Shown: positions 47,150-54,454 of the stretch, one piece after another
Layout: every line of letters starts with the position of its first letter
Position numbering within the stretch: the first letter of the stretch is position 1
Origin: a virus
Virus record (IMG/VR): IMGVR_UViG_3300032892_000002
Span: 1-54,454 of that record
Length of the DNA: 54,454 nucleotides
Strand: one strand, 5' to 3'
Notes under the pieces: generated by a model
Database searches by the model: none
Told to the model about the DNA's origin: nothing
The model's input: the letters and a program-made list of their open reading frames with translations, nothing else
Translations under genes and position numbers: made by a program

Positions 47150-48097
47150 TCAGATGCCTACCGGGCGGCCGACCTGAACACAGGCGATCGCGTCCGGCCG
47201 GACCAGCTTCGCCCCGTACACATGCAGCCCACGGACACCGTCAGCGAACGTTGTCTGCAGCCGCAACGCTTCGGTCTGCACGATCTGCTCGGCGTACGTC
47301 AGCGCCATCGGATGCCCAGCCTGCACAATCCAGTAGCCGTTGTTCCCCGCCACACCAGTGCCGGTCGCCACCGTCTGCACAGCGTTGTTCGACACGTAAA
47401 TGTCGAACCCCGCGCAGCGGCCGATCATCCCGGTCTGGAACACCTGCGACGCCTGGCCCTGCATGTCCGTGATCGCGATGAACGCCTGGGTCTGCTCAAG
47501 CAGCGCCTCAGCCCACGGCGGCACCACAACATAGCGGCCCGCCATCGGGATGTTCGACTGGGTGAGCAGCACCTTGAGCGGCAGCAGTATCTTCTGGTAG
47601 AAGTCCGCTGGGGTGCTCGACGTGTATGTGCCGGGGAAGATCGCGTTCGCTGTGCCCGCGAGCGACGACGTCCCACCCGACAAGATGATGTTGCTCGTTG
47701 AGACGCCTGTGTACAAACCGGCGATGTACTGGTCAGCGGTGTCGGCAAGCTTGTAGGAAGCACGTTCTTCCAGGTACGACTGCATGTCCCCAGCAGCCTG
47801 CCGGCGGTCCACATCGTCGACGGAGAAACTGAACGATTTCGCCTGGTCGATGTTCAGGTCCAGCCCGGCGTCGGACAGCGCCTGATACGTGAGCGTCGCG
47901 CCGGGCGTGTATGTGCTGATTGTGGGGTCGCCGAACTGGGTGATGTGGACCACATTCCCGGGTCCGCTGATTTCACCTTCGTAGTCGGCGTTGGCGACAC
48001 CGGGGCCGCCGAACACAAGGTTCTTCTGGAGCGCAGCCAAGATCACTTTGCTCCATATTTCCGGTTTGAATGCAAGTACGCTGATTGTACTCACCAC
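47150..48097 (-). CDS. major capsid protein
   Basis: 315 residues from GTG 48097 (AGGTGG lies just upstream). KPEIWSKVILAALQKNLVFG, GPGNVVHITQFGDPTISTYT, SVDDVDRRQAAGDMQSYLEE, ASYKLADTADQYIAGLY, PLKVLLTQSNIPMAGRYVVV and ALTYAEQIVQTEALRLQTTF are the conserved elements of HK97-fold/P22-type coat proteins, with N-arm, spine helix and P-domain order. The scaffold gene lies directly upstream, the arrangement expected for head assembly. Confidence 0.88.
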   Translation of the reverse strand: MVSTISVLAFKPEIWSKVILAALQKNLVFGGPGVANADYEGEISGPGNVVHITQFGDPTISTYTPGATLTYQALSDAGLDLNIDQAKSFSFSVDDVDRRQAAGDMQSYLEERASYKLADTADQYIAGLYTGVSTSNIILSGGTSSLAGTANAIFPGTYTSSTPADFYQKILLPLKVLLTQSNIPMAGRYVVVPPWAEALLEQTQAFIAITDMQGQASQVFQTGMIGRCAGFDIYVSNNAVQTVATGTGVAGNNGYWIVQAGHPMALTYAEQIVQTEALRLQTTFADGVRGLHVYGAKLVRPDAIACVQVGRPVGI

Positions 48098-48186
48098 CTA
48101 ACGTTTGACCGTTTTGCACGGATCGGTGAACGGATGGCACTACTCCGGCCACCACGCCCGGTGGTGCGTACCGAATCGTCGGAAAA
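48098..48186 (-). other. leader region of the major capsid gene
   Basis: Non-coding gap of 89 bases. It holds a hairpin (CACCAC/GTGGTG arms near 48152-48168) and the ribosome site for the capsid gene. It may set the high translation rate of the capsid protein. No definite promoter seen. Confidence 0.4.
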
Positions 48187-48990
48187 TTAACGCGCGTTGA
48201 CTCGCCGGTCCCGGCCGCCACGCGGCCCGGCGCCAAGCTCATGCAACAGACCCTGCTGCATCGCCTCCACCACCTGCTGCGGCGACGCCCGCGCCACATC
48301 ATCATCAGTCCACTGCCGGGGCTGCTGCGGCGCACCGGTGAACTGGCCGTTAGCCCGGGCGATCGTCGGTTCCGGCCGCGGCGGCGGTGCTGTCGGCGGC
48401 GGCTCAGGGGTAGGTGACGGCGCTGCCTTCCACTCCGGGTGCGTATCCAGCGCCGCGGTGATGGCGTCTTTGACCTGTTCCGCGAAATCGTCCGCGCCCG
48501 GGTCGAGCCCCTCGATCGCGTGGACGAAACTGCGGGAATCCAGAAGCGCGTTGCCGTCCGCGCCGAGGGTGGCAGCCGCGCGGTAGGTGGCCAGCTCCAC
48601 CGCCGCCTGCCGGGCCCGGCTCCGTTCTTCGTCGGCGCGGGCTTTCTCCGCATCCCGTTCCGCAGCGATCTGCTCCGGGGTCGCCTCGTCCGGCTCCAGG
48701 CCGAGAGCTTTAGCGATCCCGGAAAGCTGCTGCTTGTGGGTCTGCTCGAAAGCGGACAGCTTCGTTTCGAGGTCTTTCGCTGTTGTACGGTGTTTCGCCG
48801 CCTCGTTACGGGTGTCGCGGAGCAGTTTCTGCGCCCACGGGGGAAGGTCGTCGACGCTGTCCGCGTGAGCTGGTTCCGGCTGCGGTTCCGGTTCCGCTGG
48901 CTGCGCAGGCTGCGGAGCTGGTTCGGGTGTGGCCGGTGGCGCTGCTGGTTCCGGCGCGCCAGGCGCTGGTTCCGTGATGGTGTCGGTCAT
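48187..48990 (-). CDS. scaffolding protein
   Basis: 267 residues, ATG 48990, preceded by GGAGGG. Pro/Ala/Glu-rich N-terminus (PEPAPQPAQPAEPEPQPEP), then a coiled coil (AQKLLRDTRNEAAKHRTTAK, TPEQIAAERDAEKARADEER, QAAVELATYRAAATL), then a variable linker and an Arg-rich end (RGGRDRRVNAR) likely to bind the capsid shell. This is a typical actinophage scaffold. It lies immediately upstream of the capsid gene. Confidence 0.85.
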   Translation of the reverse strand: MTDTITEPAPGAPEPAAPPATPEPAPQPAQPAEPEPQPEPAHADSVDDLPPWAQKLLRDTRNEAAKHRTTAKDLETKLSAFEQTHKQQLSGIAKALGLEPDEATPEQIAAERDAEKARADEERSRARQAAVELATYRAAATLGADGNALLDSRSFVHAIEGLDPGADDFAEQVKDAITAALDTHPEWKAAPSPTPEPPPTAPPPRPEPTIARANGQFTGAPQQPRQWTDDDVARASPQQVVEAMQQGLLHELGAGPRGGRDRRVNAR

Positions 48991-49049
48991 GAAGGCCCTC
49001 CAGGGACCATCGGGTTCTCGGGCCCACGCCAGGCGGGCGGTATCATAGG

Positions 49050-49066
49050 CGCGCCCCTGGGGCGCG
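49050..49066. other. short GC-rich dyad in the scaffold leader
   Basis: CGCGCCCC (49050-49057), a single T, and GGGGCGCG (49059-49066). A TATGAT (minus strand, 49047-49042) next to it resembles a -10 sequence without a clear -35. The region 48991-49137 may hold an internal late promoter. Weak evidence. Confidence 0.35.
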
Positions 49067-49137
49067 TGCAGCGGTCAGGAATGGCGAAGCTACGCAGGAA
49101 CCACCGCCGGTGATGGCGCGTCCCGGCGGCGCGGGTC

Positions 49138-50253
49138 CTAGAAAGCTGACCCTGGGGGCGTGTGACCGGTCAGCGATGCGAGCCGGCGCCCGAGCAGGGC
49201 CAGGTTCCGCTGCGCGTCCCCGTGGGCTTTCGGGGTGACCGCGACGGCGGCCATCCGGCGGCCGGTGCGGATCGCCCGCTGCACCGCCCGGATTTCCTGT
49301 TCCAGCGCGTACCGCTGCTCATCGCTGCCGTCCGGCGGATTGAGATCGGGTGCTGTGCCGGTCATCGGCAGAAACGACGCGCCGTCGGTGAACGGCACCA
49401 TGCCATGGCGGCACTGCGGATGGAACAACCCAGCGGCGATCGCCCCATCGACGGTTCCGGCGACGGTCGCCTGGTGGCTTATCCCGTCGGCGGTGACCGC
49501 CGCCACCGCCGCGCCTGCCGCCGCGTTCCCGCTGATCGACAGCACCGCACCGAGCCACGGCCGGCATTTGCTGCACGGCGGCATCCCGGTCAGCCCGTAC
49601 ACCACCACCAGGTCGAACCCTTGCGGCGCGATCGCCTGCAGGTACAGGTTCAGGTGCAGCCGCGACGCGGCGGTCCGGACCGCCATCTGCGCCCACGACG
49701 GCAGCGGCCACGTCCGGGCGCCGTCGGTGAACGCGGGTAAACCTGGTTCCGCTGCCGCGTTCAGGGTCTGCTGCACGGCCGGTAGCCGGTTCTGCGGCGG
49801 GATGTCGCGGATCTGCGCAGAGGCGGCGGTGAATTCGTCGTCGGCGGCGGCGATGACGTTGAACCCTGCGGTCCGCAGCAGCGGCGGCAACGCCCGCCAC
49901 GTCCTGGCCAGCGGAACCCCGTGTACCGCTGCTGCTGCGCGGGACCCCAAACCGGGTGGCAGGTCAGCGAGGATGACCCGTTCGGCGCTGGCTCGGACCG
50001 CGCGGGCGATGCCGGACAGGATCGGCCCGGTCCGCGCATGGGCCGCGTCCATCACCTCGGTCATATGCGCACGCATCTGCCGCTGCACCATGCTGCGGAT
50101 TTTCCGCCCGGCCGCTATGTCGTGGACCGCGGCTGCGAGGGTGGCGAGGATCTGGTTCTCGGCGTCCGACATGACACCCAGCACCGAAACCCCCGCCGCC
50201 ACGGCGAGATCTTCGCGTATGTCCCCGTGGCTGCGGGGCCGCTGACCCGTCAC
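49138..50253 (-). CDS. minor capsid protein (Phage_min_cap2-like / MuF-type)
   Basis: 371 residues from GTG 50253. The helical first half and the segments YGLTGMPPCSKCRPWLGAVL, GLFHPQCRHGMVPFTDGASF and DEQRYALEQEIRAVQRAIRT match phage minor capsid protein 2, with a Cys-x2-Cys and Cys/His pair. It is thought to bind to the inside of the head, near the portal, and may enter the cell. Encoded downstream of the portal, as usual. Confidence 0.8.
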   Translation of the reverse strand: MTGQRPRSHGDIREDLAVAAGVSVLGVMSDAENQILATLAAAVHDIAAGRKIRSMVQRQMRAHMTEVMDAAHARTGPILSGIARAVRASAERVILADLPPGLGSRAAAAVHGVPLARTWRALPPLLRTAGFNVIAAADDEFTAASAQIRDIPPQNRLPAVQQTLNAAAEPGLPAFTDGARTWPLPSWAQMAVRTAASRLHLNLYLQAIAPQGFDLVVVYGLTGMPPCSKCRPWLGAVLSISGNAAAGAAVAAVTADGISHQATVAGTVDGAIAAGLFHPQCRHGMVPFTDGASFLPMTGTAPDLNPPDGSDEQRYALEQEIRAVQRAIRTGRRMAAVAVTPKAHGDAQRNLALLGRRLASLTGHTPPGSAF

Positions 50254-50264
50254 CAGGCCGGGAA

Positions 50265-50630
50265 TCAGCGGCCCCTGTTGCCGTTGGCGGACGCCAGCGT
50301 GTCCGCGCGGATTTTCTGTTCCTGCTGCTGCAGATCGGCGATGCTGTCGGCGACGATACGGCGCAGCGTGTCCCGGGACGGTCCTTCGGCTATGCCGACG
50401 AGTTCGGGTTTGAGGAGCACCGCGCAGTACAGGTCCGGCTGCCCGATCAGCGGGTTACGGCAGGTGAATTCGATCTGCCACGCGGGGACCATCAGCGGGT
50501 CCGGCTGCCCTGCGACCTGCGCGGGCAGGAATCCCCACGCGACGTTGAACCCGATGTCGCCGAGCGCTGCTTCGCGGATCAGGTCATGCAGGTCGGCGCG
50601 GACCCGGGCGTCGTGGTCAATGACTGGCAC
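50265..50630 (-). CDS. hypothetical head-region protein
   Basis: 121 residues from GTG 50630, overlapping the next gene by 14 bases. A helix (VRADLHDLIREAALGDIGFN), strands (WQIEFTCRNPLIGQPDLYCA) and a C-terminal helix (DTLRRIVADSIADLQQQEQK). No family recognised. Place between the minor capsid protein and other small head proteins suggests a virion or assembly role. Confidence 0.5.
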   Translation of the reverse strand: MPVIDHDARVRADLHDLIREAALGDIGFNVAWGFLPAQVAGQPDPLMVPAWQIEFTCRNPLIGQPDLYCAVLLKPELVGIAEGPSRDTLRRIVADSIADLQQQEQKIRADTLASANGNRGR

Positions 50631-50964
50631 GGCGGTACCCCGTTGCTGCGTTGCGCCGCTTTTTCGGTTTCGGGGTGAAAATAGCGTTCCTCCCGTCAGC
50701 GGATTCGAAGATGCCGTTCCCTGTAGCTGCCTGCCGAACCGTGGCGCGGCGCCTAGCCGCCTGTGGGCCTTTTTTCATCGGCACCGCAGCGCCGCTCGTT
50801 GCGCCGGGTTCAGCGAGACCTGGTTTCGCGGCAGTGGCGGCGCGTTTACGGCCTTTCGACGGTTCCGCGTCCGTCGCGCTCGGCGTTTTCCGTGGCGGTT
50901 TCCCAGGGTTGCTGCCGGGCACCCGGGCGGGGTTTTTGTTAACCAGCTTCGCCTTGCGCGCCAC
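50617..50964 (-). CDS. basic disordered head-region protein
   Basis: 115 residues from GTG 50964 after AGGAGAGG. Lys/Arg/Pro-rich and low complexity (MARKAKLVNKNPARVPGSNP, GRKRAATAAKPG, KPKKRRNAATGYRRASH). Such proteins may bind DNA in the head or act as an internal head protein. It has no fold prediction by eye. Related in style to the genes at 51025 and 52312. Confidence 0.5.
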   Translation of the reverse strand: MARKAKLVNKNPARVPGSNPGKPPRKTPSATDAEPSKGRKRAATAAKPGLAEPGATSGAAVPMKKGPQAARRRATVRQAATGNGIFESADGRNAIFTPKPKKRRNAATGYRRASH

Positions 50965-50983
50965 GACGGTATCCTCTCCTGCA

Positions 50984-51022
50984 AGCCCGCACCCTGCGGC
51001 CGGTACTGTTCGGGTGCGGGCT
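50984..51022 (-). other. intergenic stem-loop
   Basis: Perfect 11-base arms (AGCCCGCACCC at 50984-50994 and its complement at 51012-51022) with a 17-base loop, between the 51025 gene and the 50617 gene. Possible weak terminator or RNA processing point in the late transcript. Confidence 0.6.
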
Positions 51023-51024
51023 GT

Positions 51025-51420
51025 TCAATATCTGGCACCCGACGGCACCCACGCGGTCCCTTCCGAATACGCGCCCGGTGTCGCCGACGTCGGGGCCTGC
51101 TGCTCCGACCGGACCCTACGGCGGCGGCCTTTCCTGCGGCCCACCGGCAGCACCTCAACGGTCAGGTTTTCCTGCGACCCCGGCGAACCGGTCATCCGCG
51201 CGTCGTTACCGGCGTAGTGCCGCTGGATGCTTTGCGACAGGTTCGACCTTGGGCCGGGACCGCCGGTGTAGTAGTCCGGCTGCCGCCGGTCCGGCTGCAT
51301 CCGCGCCATCTGCGGCGTCGTGCCGGACGTAGCCCCAGACATGATCCGCTGTTTGCGTTTCGACGGCAACGGAACCGTGTTGCTGGTGGTGCCTCGCGGT
51401 GTGCGCCGTTTAGCAGCCAT
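51025..51420 (-). CDS. basic head-region protein
   Basis: ATG 51420 (MAAKRRTPRGTTSNTVPLPS) gives 131 residues; the longer frame to 51456 overlaps the neighbour. Rich in Arg, Gln and Gly (PQMARMQPDRRQPDYYTGGP, VGRRKGRRRRVRSEQQAPTS). Likely disordered and nucleic-acid-binding. Overlaps the upstream gene by 11 bases, in a cluster of small head proteins. Confidence 0.5.
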   Translation of the reverse strand: MAAKRRTPRGTTSNTVPLPSKRKQRIMSGATSGTTPQMARMQPDRRQPDYYTGGPGPRSNLSQSIQRHYAGNDARMTGSPGSQENLTVEVLPVGRRKGRRRRVRSEQQAPTSATPGAYSEGTAWVPSGARY

Positions 51421-51685
51421 CGCTTCGGCCGCGCATGTTCGGCGCGATCGGCGCATCGTCCCAGTCGTGGTCGTTCTGGTACATCCGGACGGCGTGACCT
51501 TCGTCGCCGGGAGTGCGGGTCGCGCCGCCGGCCGCGCCGCCGCCGGGGAACCGGCCAGCGCCAGTGAAATGCTCAGTGATCTTCCCGGTTGCGTCGCCGG
51601 GGGCCTGGTTGAACTCGCCGTGGCCGTGGTTCAGCGACTCGTGCGCCCCAGCCATGACGTGCTTCGGGCCGGATGGCATGCTCAT
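51410..51685 (-). CDS. small acidic/His-rich head-region protein
   Basis: 91 residues from ATG 51685, preceded by GGAG six bases upstream. Mostly Gly/Ala with His and Asp (MSMPSGPKHVMAGAHESLNH, MYQNDHDWDDAPIAPNMRGR). The composition suggests an unstructured chain. No family is recognised; encoded between two small head-region genes. Confidence 0.45.
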   Translation of the reverse strand: MSMPSGPKHVMAGAHESLNHGHGEFNQAPGDATGKITEHFTGAGRFPGGGAAGGATRTPGDEGHAVRMYQNDHDWDDAPIAPNMRGRSDGC

Positions 51686-51703
51686 CGGATACTCCTCAAC
51701 GGG

Positions 51704-52315
51704 TTAGGGTGCCGCGAACAGATACGGGATGGCGGTCACAGCGGTCGGCGCGATCAGCGCCGACCCAAGCGCCGGCGGCGACGCCTGCGCTGTCGACGAC
51801 GCGCCGCCGAGCAGCGACCCTGGAACCGATGTGCCGGTGACAAACGTCGCCTGCGGCGACGCAGCGGCAACCAGCGTCGGCAACGTCGTCGCTTTGATCA
51901 TCAGGCCGAGGTAATACTGACCCGTGTACGCCGCCGTATACGCGGTGCCGACCGCGAAACTCGCCCAGGTGGACGCCGGGATCGCCGCCGTCCCCTGATC
52001 CGCCGTGACCGCCCGCACTGTGCCCTGCGAATCGGCTAGGCACATCCACTGGTTCGCCATCGTGGTACCCGCCGTCGTATAGGTCAGATACCCGACATGC
52101 CCGACCACAGTGCCGATGTCGAGCCGCACCGAATAGATGTACGCGATCGCAGTAGTGGGGGTGAACGTGGTCGCGCAGCCCCACGCCGGGACCGTCTCCG
52201 CGACCGCCGTCGCCAGCGCCGAGCTCTGCGACGGCTGCGCCGCAGCAGCAGCGACCGCGCTGTAAATCTGGCTGATCGTCGCCGGCGACGACGCCGACGG
52301 CATCGGGGTCGTCAT
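51704..52315 (-). CDS. structural protein, beta-rich
   Basis: 203 residues from ATG 52315 (ATGA overlap with the previous stop). Strands AIAYIYSVRLDIGTVVGHVG, YLTYTTAGTTMANQWMCLAD and AYTGQYYLGLMIKATTLPTL suggest a surface sandwich. Lies among head genes. May be a head fibre or decoration protein. No catalytic motif. Confidence 0.5.
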   Translation of the reverse strand: MTTPMPSASSPATISQIYSAVAAAAAQPSQSSALATAVAETVPAWGCATTFTPTTAIAYIYSVRLDIGTVVGHVGYLTYTTAGTTMANQWMCLADSQGTVRAVTADQGTAAIPASTWASFAVGTAYTAAYTGQYYLGLMIKATTLPTLVAAASPQATFVTGTSVPGSLLGGASSTAQASPPALGSALIAPTAVTAIPYLFAAP

Positions 52316-52641
52316 GACTTCTTCTTCCCGAACGGCGGCGCTTGCTTCCCGCCGAACGGCGCCTTCTTCCCCGCCGGTTTCTTCCCCGCCGGCTTGCTCC
52401 CGGCGACCTCCATACCGGGGTAGGCGCGTTTCACCGCAGCCCGGATCTTCGCCTGCTGCGCAGGCGACGCGAACCGCTTCGACTTACCCAGCGCGTTCTG
52501 CGCCCGCCCAGCCGTATCGATCGGATACGCGTCCCGGCCACCCGGACCCCCGCCCGGCAGGGCGAACTTGCTCTTCGGGATCGGCTTACCGCCCGCGAGA
52601 CGGCGGCCTTTCTTCTGCGTCAGCTTCGGTGATCCGGCCAC
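52312..52641 (-). CDS. small basic head-region protein (capsid-maturation-gene-like motif)
   Basis: GTG 52641 follows GGGAG and gives 109 residues; the frame to 52689 is less likely. It contains FALPGGGPGGRDAYPIDTAG, then ARAQNALGKSKRF-type and SPAQQAKIRAAVKRAYPG segments, a pattern that recurs in phage proteins near head proteases and portals (YPI-D, then a helix with A-x-N-A-L, then an AxxxxPG end). The Lys-rich tail (GKKPAGKKAPFGGKQAPPFG) may bind DNA. Function not established. Confidence 0.5.
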   Translation of the reverse strand: MAGSPKLTQKKGRRLAGGKPIPKSKFALPGGGPGGRDAYPIDTAGRAQNALGKSKRFASPAQQAKIRAAVKRAYPGMEVAGSKPAGKKPAGKKAPFGGKQAPPFGKKKS

Positions 52642-52704
52642 GGCACCCGCTCCCACTGAATAGGCACGGTCAAAAACAGCTGTTCCCACACGGCCCAGGC
52701 CGTG

Positions 52705-54435
52705 TCACTCTTCCACGTCTTCGCTGCCGCCCGGCGGAACACCCGTCCCCGGCGGCACCGGCACAGCAGCAGCCAGCTGCTCGATGTCTTCGGTCAACGT
52801 GGGCGGCGGCAACGGCGAACCATCCGGCCCCACCCCACCAGACCCGGCAGGCAACGTGATCCGCGCCCTGCCGATCAGCGACGTACCCAGCTCAGCGAAG
52901 ATCTGCCGCACTTCCTGATCCACCTGTTCCGGAGTCCAATCCGGATGCAGGATCCGGACCAGCGTTTCTTTCGACGCCGCGTCCGCTGTCGCCACCGCCT
53001 GCGCTGTCTGCGCCAGCACCAGCTCATCCGGCGGCAACGGCTCCACAAACGTGATATCCGGCCGCTGCGGCGTGATCGTCTTGTCGCCGAAAATTTCCGC
53101 CTGAATCGTCAGCAGCCCGTACATGATGTCCCGCAACGCCGGACGCCAGTACAGCACCTTCTTCTCCCTGGTGATCAACGATCGGCGTTCCCTGGCCTGC
53201 ACCTCAGTCGCGGTCAGCGCCCCCGTCGGGTCGTACTCACCGAACGTCTGACCCGAATACCCCGCACCCCGGACAATCTGGTTGATCAGCCACCCGCAGG
53301 TCGCCTGATGCTCCTGAAACCGGATCTTGAACTGGTTCACCAGGATGTCCGACGTACCGCCCCCCGTGGTGAGCATGTTGATCGGCGAATACACCTCACG
53401 GTCCGGGTCGAACACCGCGCCCTTACCCCGGCCGATGTTGTCCAGATACTGCTGCGGCACGATCAGCCGCGACTTCGCCAAAATGATGTCCCGCTGCCAC
53501 GAGCTGAAGTCTTCGTCGAGCGCGTCCATCAGCACTTCGACACCGGAGTAGTCGCTGCGGCCAAGCGGCTGCGCCTGCGGCCCCAGGTCCCGCCAGATCC
53601 GGTTCGGCCGCTGATTCGGGATGTACACCACCGTCGACGCGTCCAGCGGCTGATCAGGGAACACGATCGTGTTCCCCTCCGTTACATACTGCGCGAACTG
53701 CGCCGTCTCCGGGAAATCAGTCAACGGCAGAATCCGGCCAAGATCCGACTGGTCACCCGCGTACAGGGAATGCTGGATCGCGTTCTGGCTCGGGATGTGG
53801 GTCTCAAGATGCCGCACCACTTCAGGGCCGCTGTCATACAGCACCCGCCAGAACGTCACAGCGACCAGCTTGTTGTACGAAAAATGCGGCACCGCCGCGT
53901 CAGCGGGCACCACGTCGATCCACGGGTAGTCCGACAGATCCGAATCCCACACCGTCCGCAGGAATACCCCACCGAGCGCGGAACACAGCTCCCCCGCTTC
54001 TTCAAGGGTGGCGTGCATCCCGTCTTCCATCAGCCGGGTAAACGCGTCCTGATTCCCAGGGTTCCCCGATTTCACCACCGGCGCTTTGCTGAACAGCAGA
54101 TCAGAGGATGTTTGCGCGATATCACCGGCCAGCGGTACGTGGTACTTTTGCCGCTTTTCCCCCGGAGGGACTGGCTGTCCCCAGAATGTGCGGGTGATGC
54201 TGCCGAGCAGACCTCCCCTGAACTGGCCAGGGCGGGGGATCGGGAGCCCGGGTTCGCCGGTGGTCGCGAAGTAGCTACGGCCGACCGGGCTATTCGCCCC
54301 AAGATTGTAATGCACCCACGATAGCCGCTGCGGATCACCGCTGAACCACGCGTCCCATATCCGCATGGCGTACGTGATCGGGTTGAACTCAGGCGGCGGC
54401 CACGGCTGCCCTGCCACAGGCAACCGGGACATCAT
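52705..54435 (-). CDS. portal protein (5' end at the window edge)
   Basis: 576 residues from ATG 54435 or 54432. Segments YFATTGEPGLPIPRPGQFRG, AGDIAQTSSDLLFSKAPVVK, MEDGMHATLEEAGELCSALG, VFLRTVWDSDLSDYPWIDVV, FSSWQRDIILAKSRLIVPQQ, ALTATEVQARERRSLITREK and the helical end match SPP1/HK97-type portal proteins of actinophages. Twelve subunits form the DNA entry ring. The frame stays open upstream to 54454, so a start beyond the window is possible. Terminase should lie to the right. Confidence 0.88.
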   Translation of the reverse strand: MMSRLPVAGQPWPPPEFNPITYAMRIWDAWFSGDPQRLSWVHYNLGANSPVGRSYFATTGEPGLPIPRPGQFRGGLLGSITRTFWGQPVPPGEKRQKYHVPLAGDIAQTSSDLLFSKAPVVKSGNPGNQDAFTRLMEDGMHATLEEAGELCSALGGVFLRTVWDSDLSDYPWIDVVPADAAVPHFSYNKLVAVTFWRVLYDSGPEVVRHLETHIPSQNAIQHSLYAGDQSDLGRILPLTDFPETAQFAQYVTEGNTIVFPDQPLDASTVVYIPNQRPNRIWRDLGPQAQPLGRSDYSGVEVLMDALDEDFSSWQRDIILAKSRLIVPQQYLDNIGRGKGAVFDPDREVYSPINMLTTGGGTSDILVNQFKIRFQEHQATCGWLINQIVRGAGYSGQTFGEYDPTGALTATEVQARERRSLITREKKVLYWRPALRDIMYGLLTIQAEIFGDKTITPQRPDITFVEPLPPDELVLAQTAQAVATADAASKETLVRILHPDWTPEQVDQEVRQIFAELGTSLIGRARITLPAGSGGVGPDGSPLPPPTLTEDIEQLAAAVPVPPGTGVPPGGSEDVEE

Positions 54436-54454
54436 CCGGTCGTCGAGAGCGAAG

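Noticed and set aside
49921-51567. 548-codon plus-strand frame over small head genes
   Set aside because: Low-complexity Arg/Cys translation crossing several minus-strand genes; no motif.
52702-54324. 540-codon plus-strand frame over the portal gene
   Set aside because: Arg/His/Pro-rich translation typical of the antisense of a GC-rich gene; the minus strand encodes a clear portal protein.
1-54454. CRISPR arrays, rRNA and tRNA genes
   Set aside because: No evenly spaced repeats or recognisable rRNA segments were seen and no cloverleaf stood out; a tRNA scan was not possible here.

Overview
The window is very GC-rich and carries a tailed, long-tailed (siphovirus-type) phage or prophage of an actinobacterium. 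The host assignment rests on a WhiB-type iron-sulfur regulator, a DUF397-like protein, FDXHR-type zinc proteins, a DUF1906-type lysin and a Streptomyces-style LysM/transglycosylase exoprotein. No integrase, terminase, polymerase or chromosomal housekeeping gene is visible, so phage and prophage cannot be told apart here. The terminase would be expected beyond the right edge, upstream of the portal gene.

Layout. (1) 1-2554, plus strand: compact early/regulatory genes (ParB-like fragment, two small Cys-rich proteins, an excisionase-like HTH protein, a replication-like protein, an XRE regulator and small ORFs), ending in a strong terminator at 2570-2606. (2) 2631-5051, minus strand: a secreted S53 (sedolisin) protease with IPT and ricin-type lectin domains, plus a possible ribbon-helix-helix protein. 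(3) 5189-6580, plus strand: a WhiB operon and, after a structured leader, a DUF397-like operon, closed by a second terminator at 6594-6639. (4) 6650-54454, minus strand: one long late region, transcribed right to left from portal to lysin.

Order of the late region (right to left): portal, small head proteins, minor capsid protein, scaffold, major capsid protein, decoration-like protein, GT/FkbM/methyltransferase fusion, head-tail adaptor, fibre, two membrane proteins, a zinc/HTH protein, two connector proteins, a GT-methyltransferase fusion, a GT-A glycosyltransferase, a fibre/depolymerase block, a giant Arg/Pro-rich repeat protein, tail terminator, major tail protein, a secreted LysM/transglycosylase, tail-assembly chaperones with a -1 frameshift, the tape measure protein (interrupted by an intein), tail tip proteins and a DUF1906 lysin. 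The connector genes (about 40-43 kb) and the tail terminator/tail tube genes (21-23 kb) are separated by about 16 kb of accessory genes.

How it fits together: the late genes build head, connector, long tail and a complex adhesive/depolymerising tip. The glycosyltransferases and methyltransferases probably decorate virion proteins or interfere with host surface glycans. The plus-strand operons are regulatory. The main novelties are the intein inside the transglycosylase domain of the tape measure protein, the 1372-residue Arg/Pro-rich repeat protein, the lysin gene with no standard start codon but a well-placed ATC, a frameshifted N-terminus in the triple-fusion glycosyltransferase gene, and the secreted protease.

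No stretch over 300 bases lacks a gene. The largest gaps (49 kb, 5.05 kb, 5.73 kb and 48.1 kb) are each under 150 bases and are described. I saw no tRNA, rRNA or CRISPR array, though an unaided reading could miss a tRNA.
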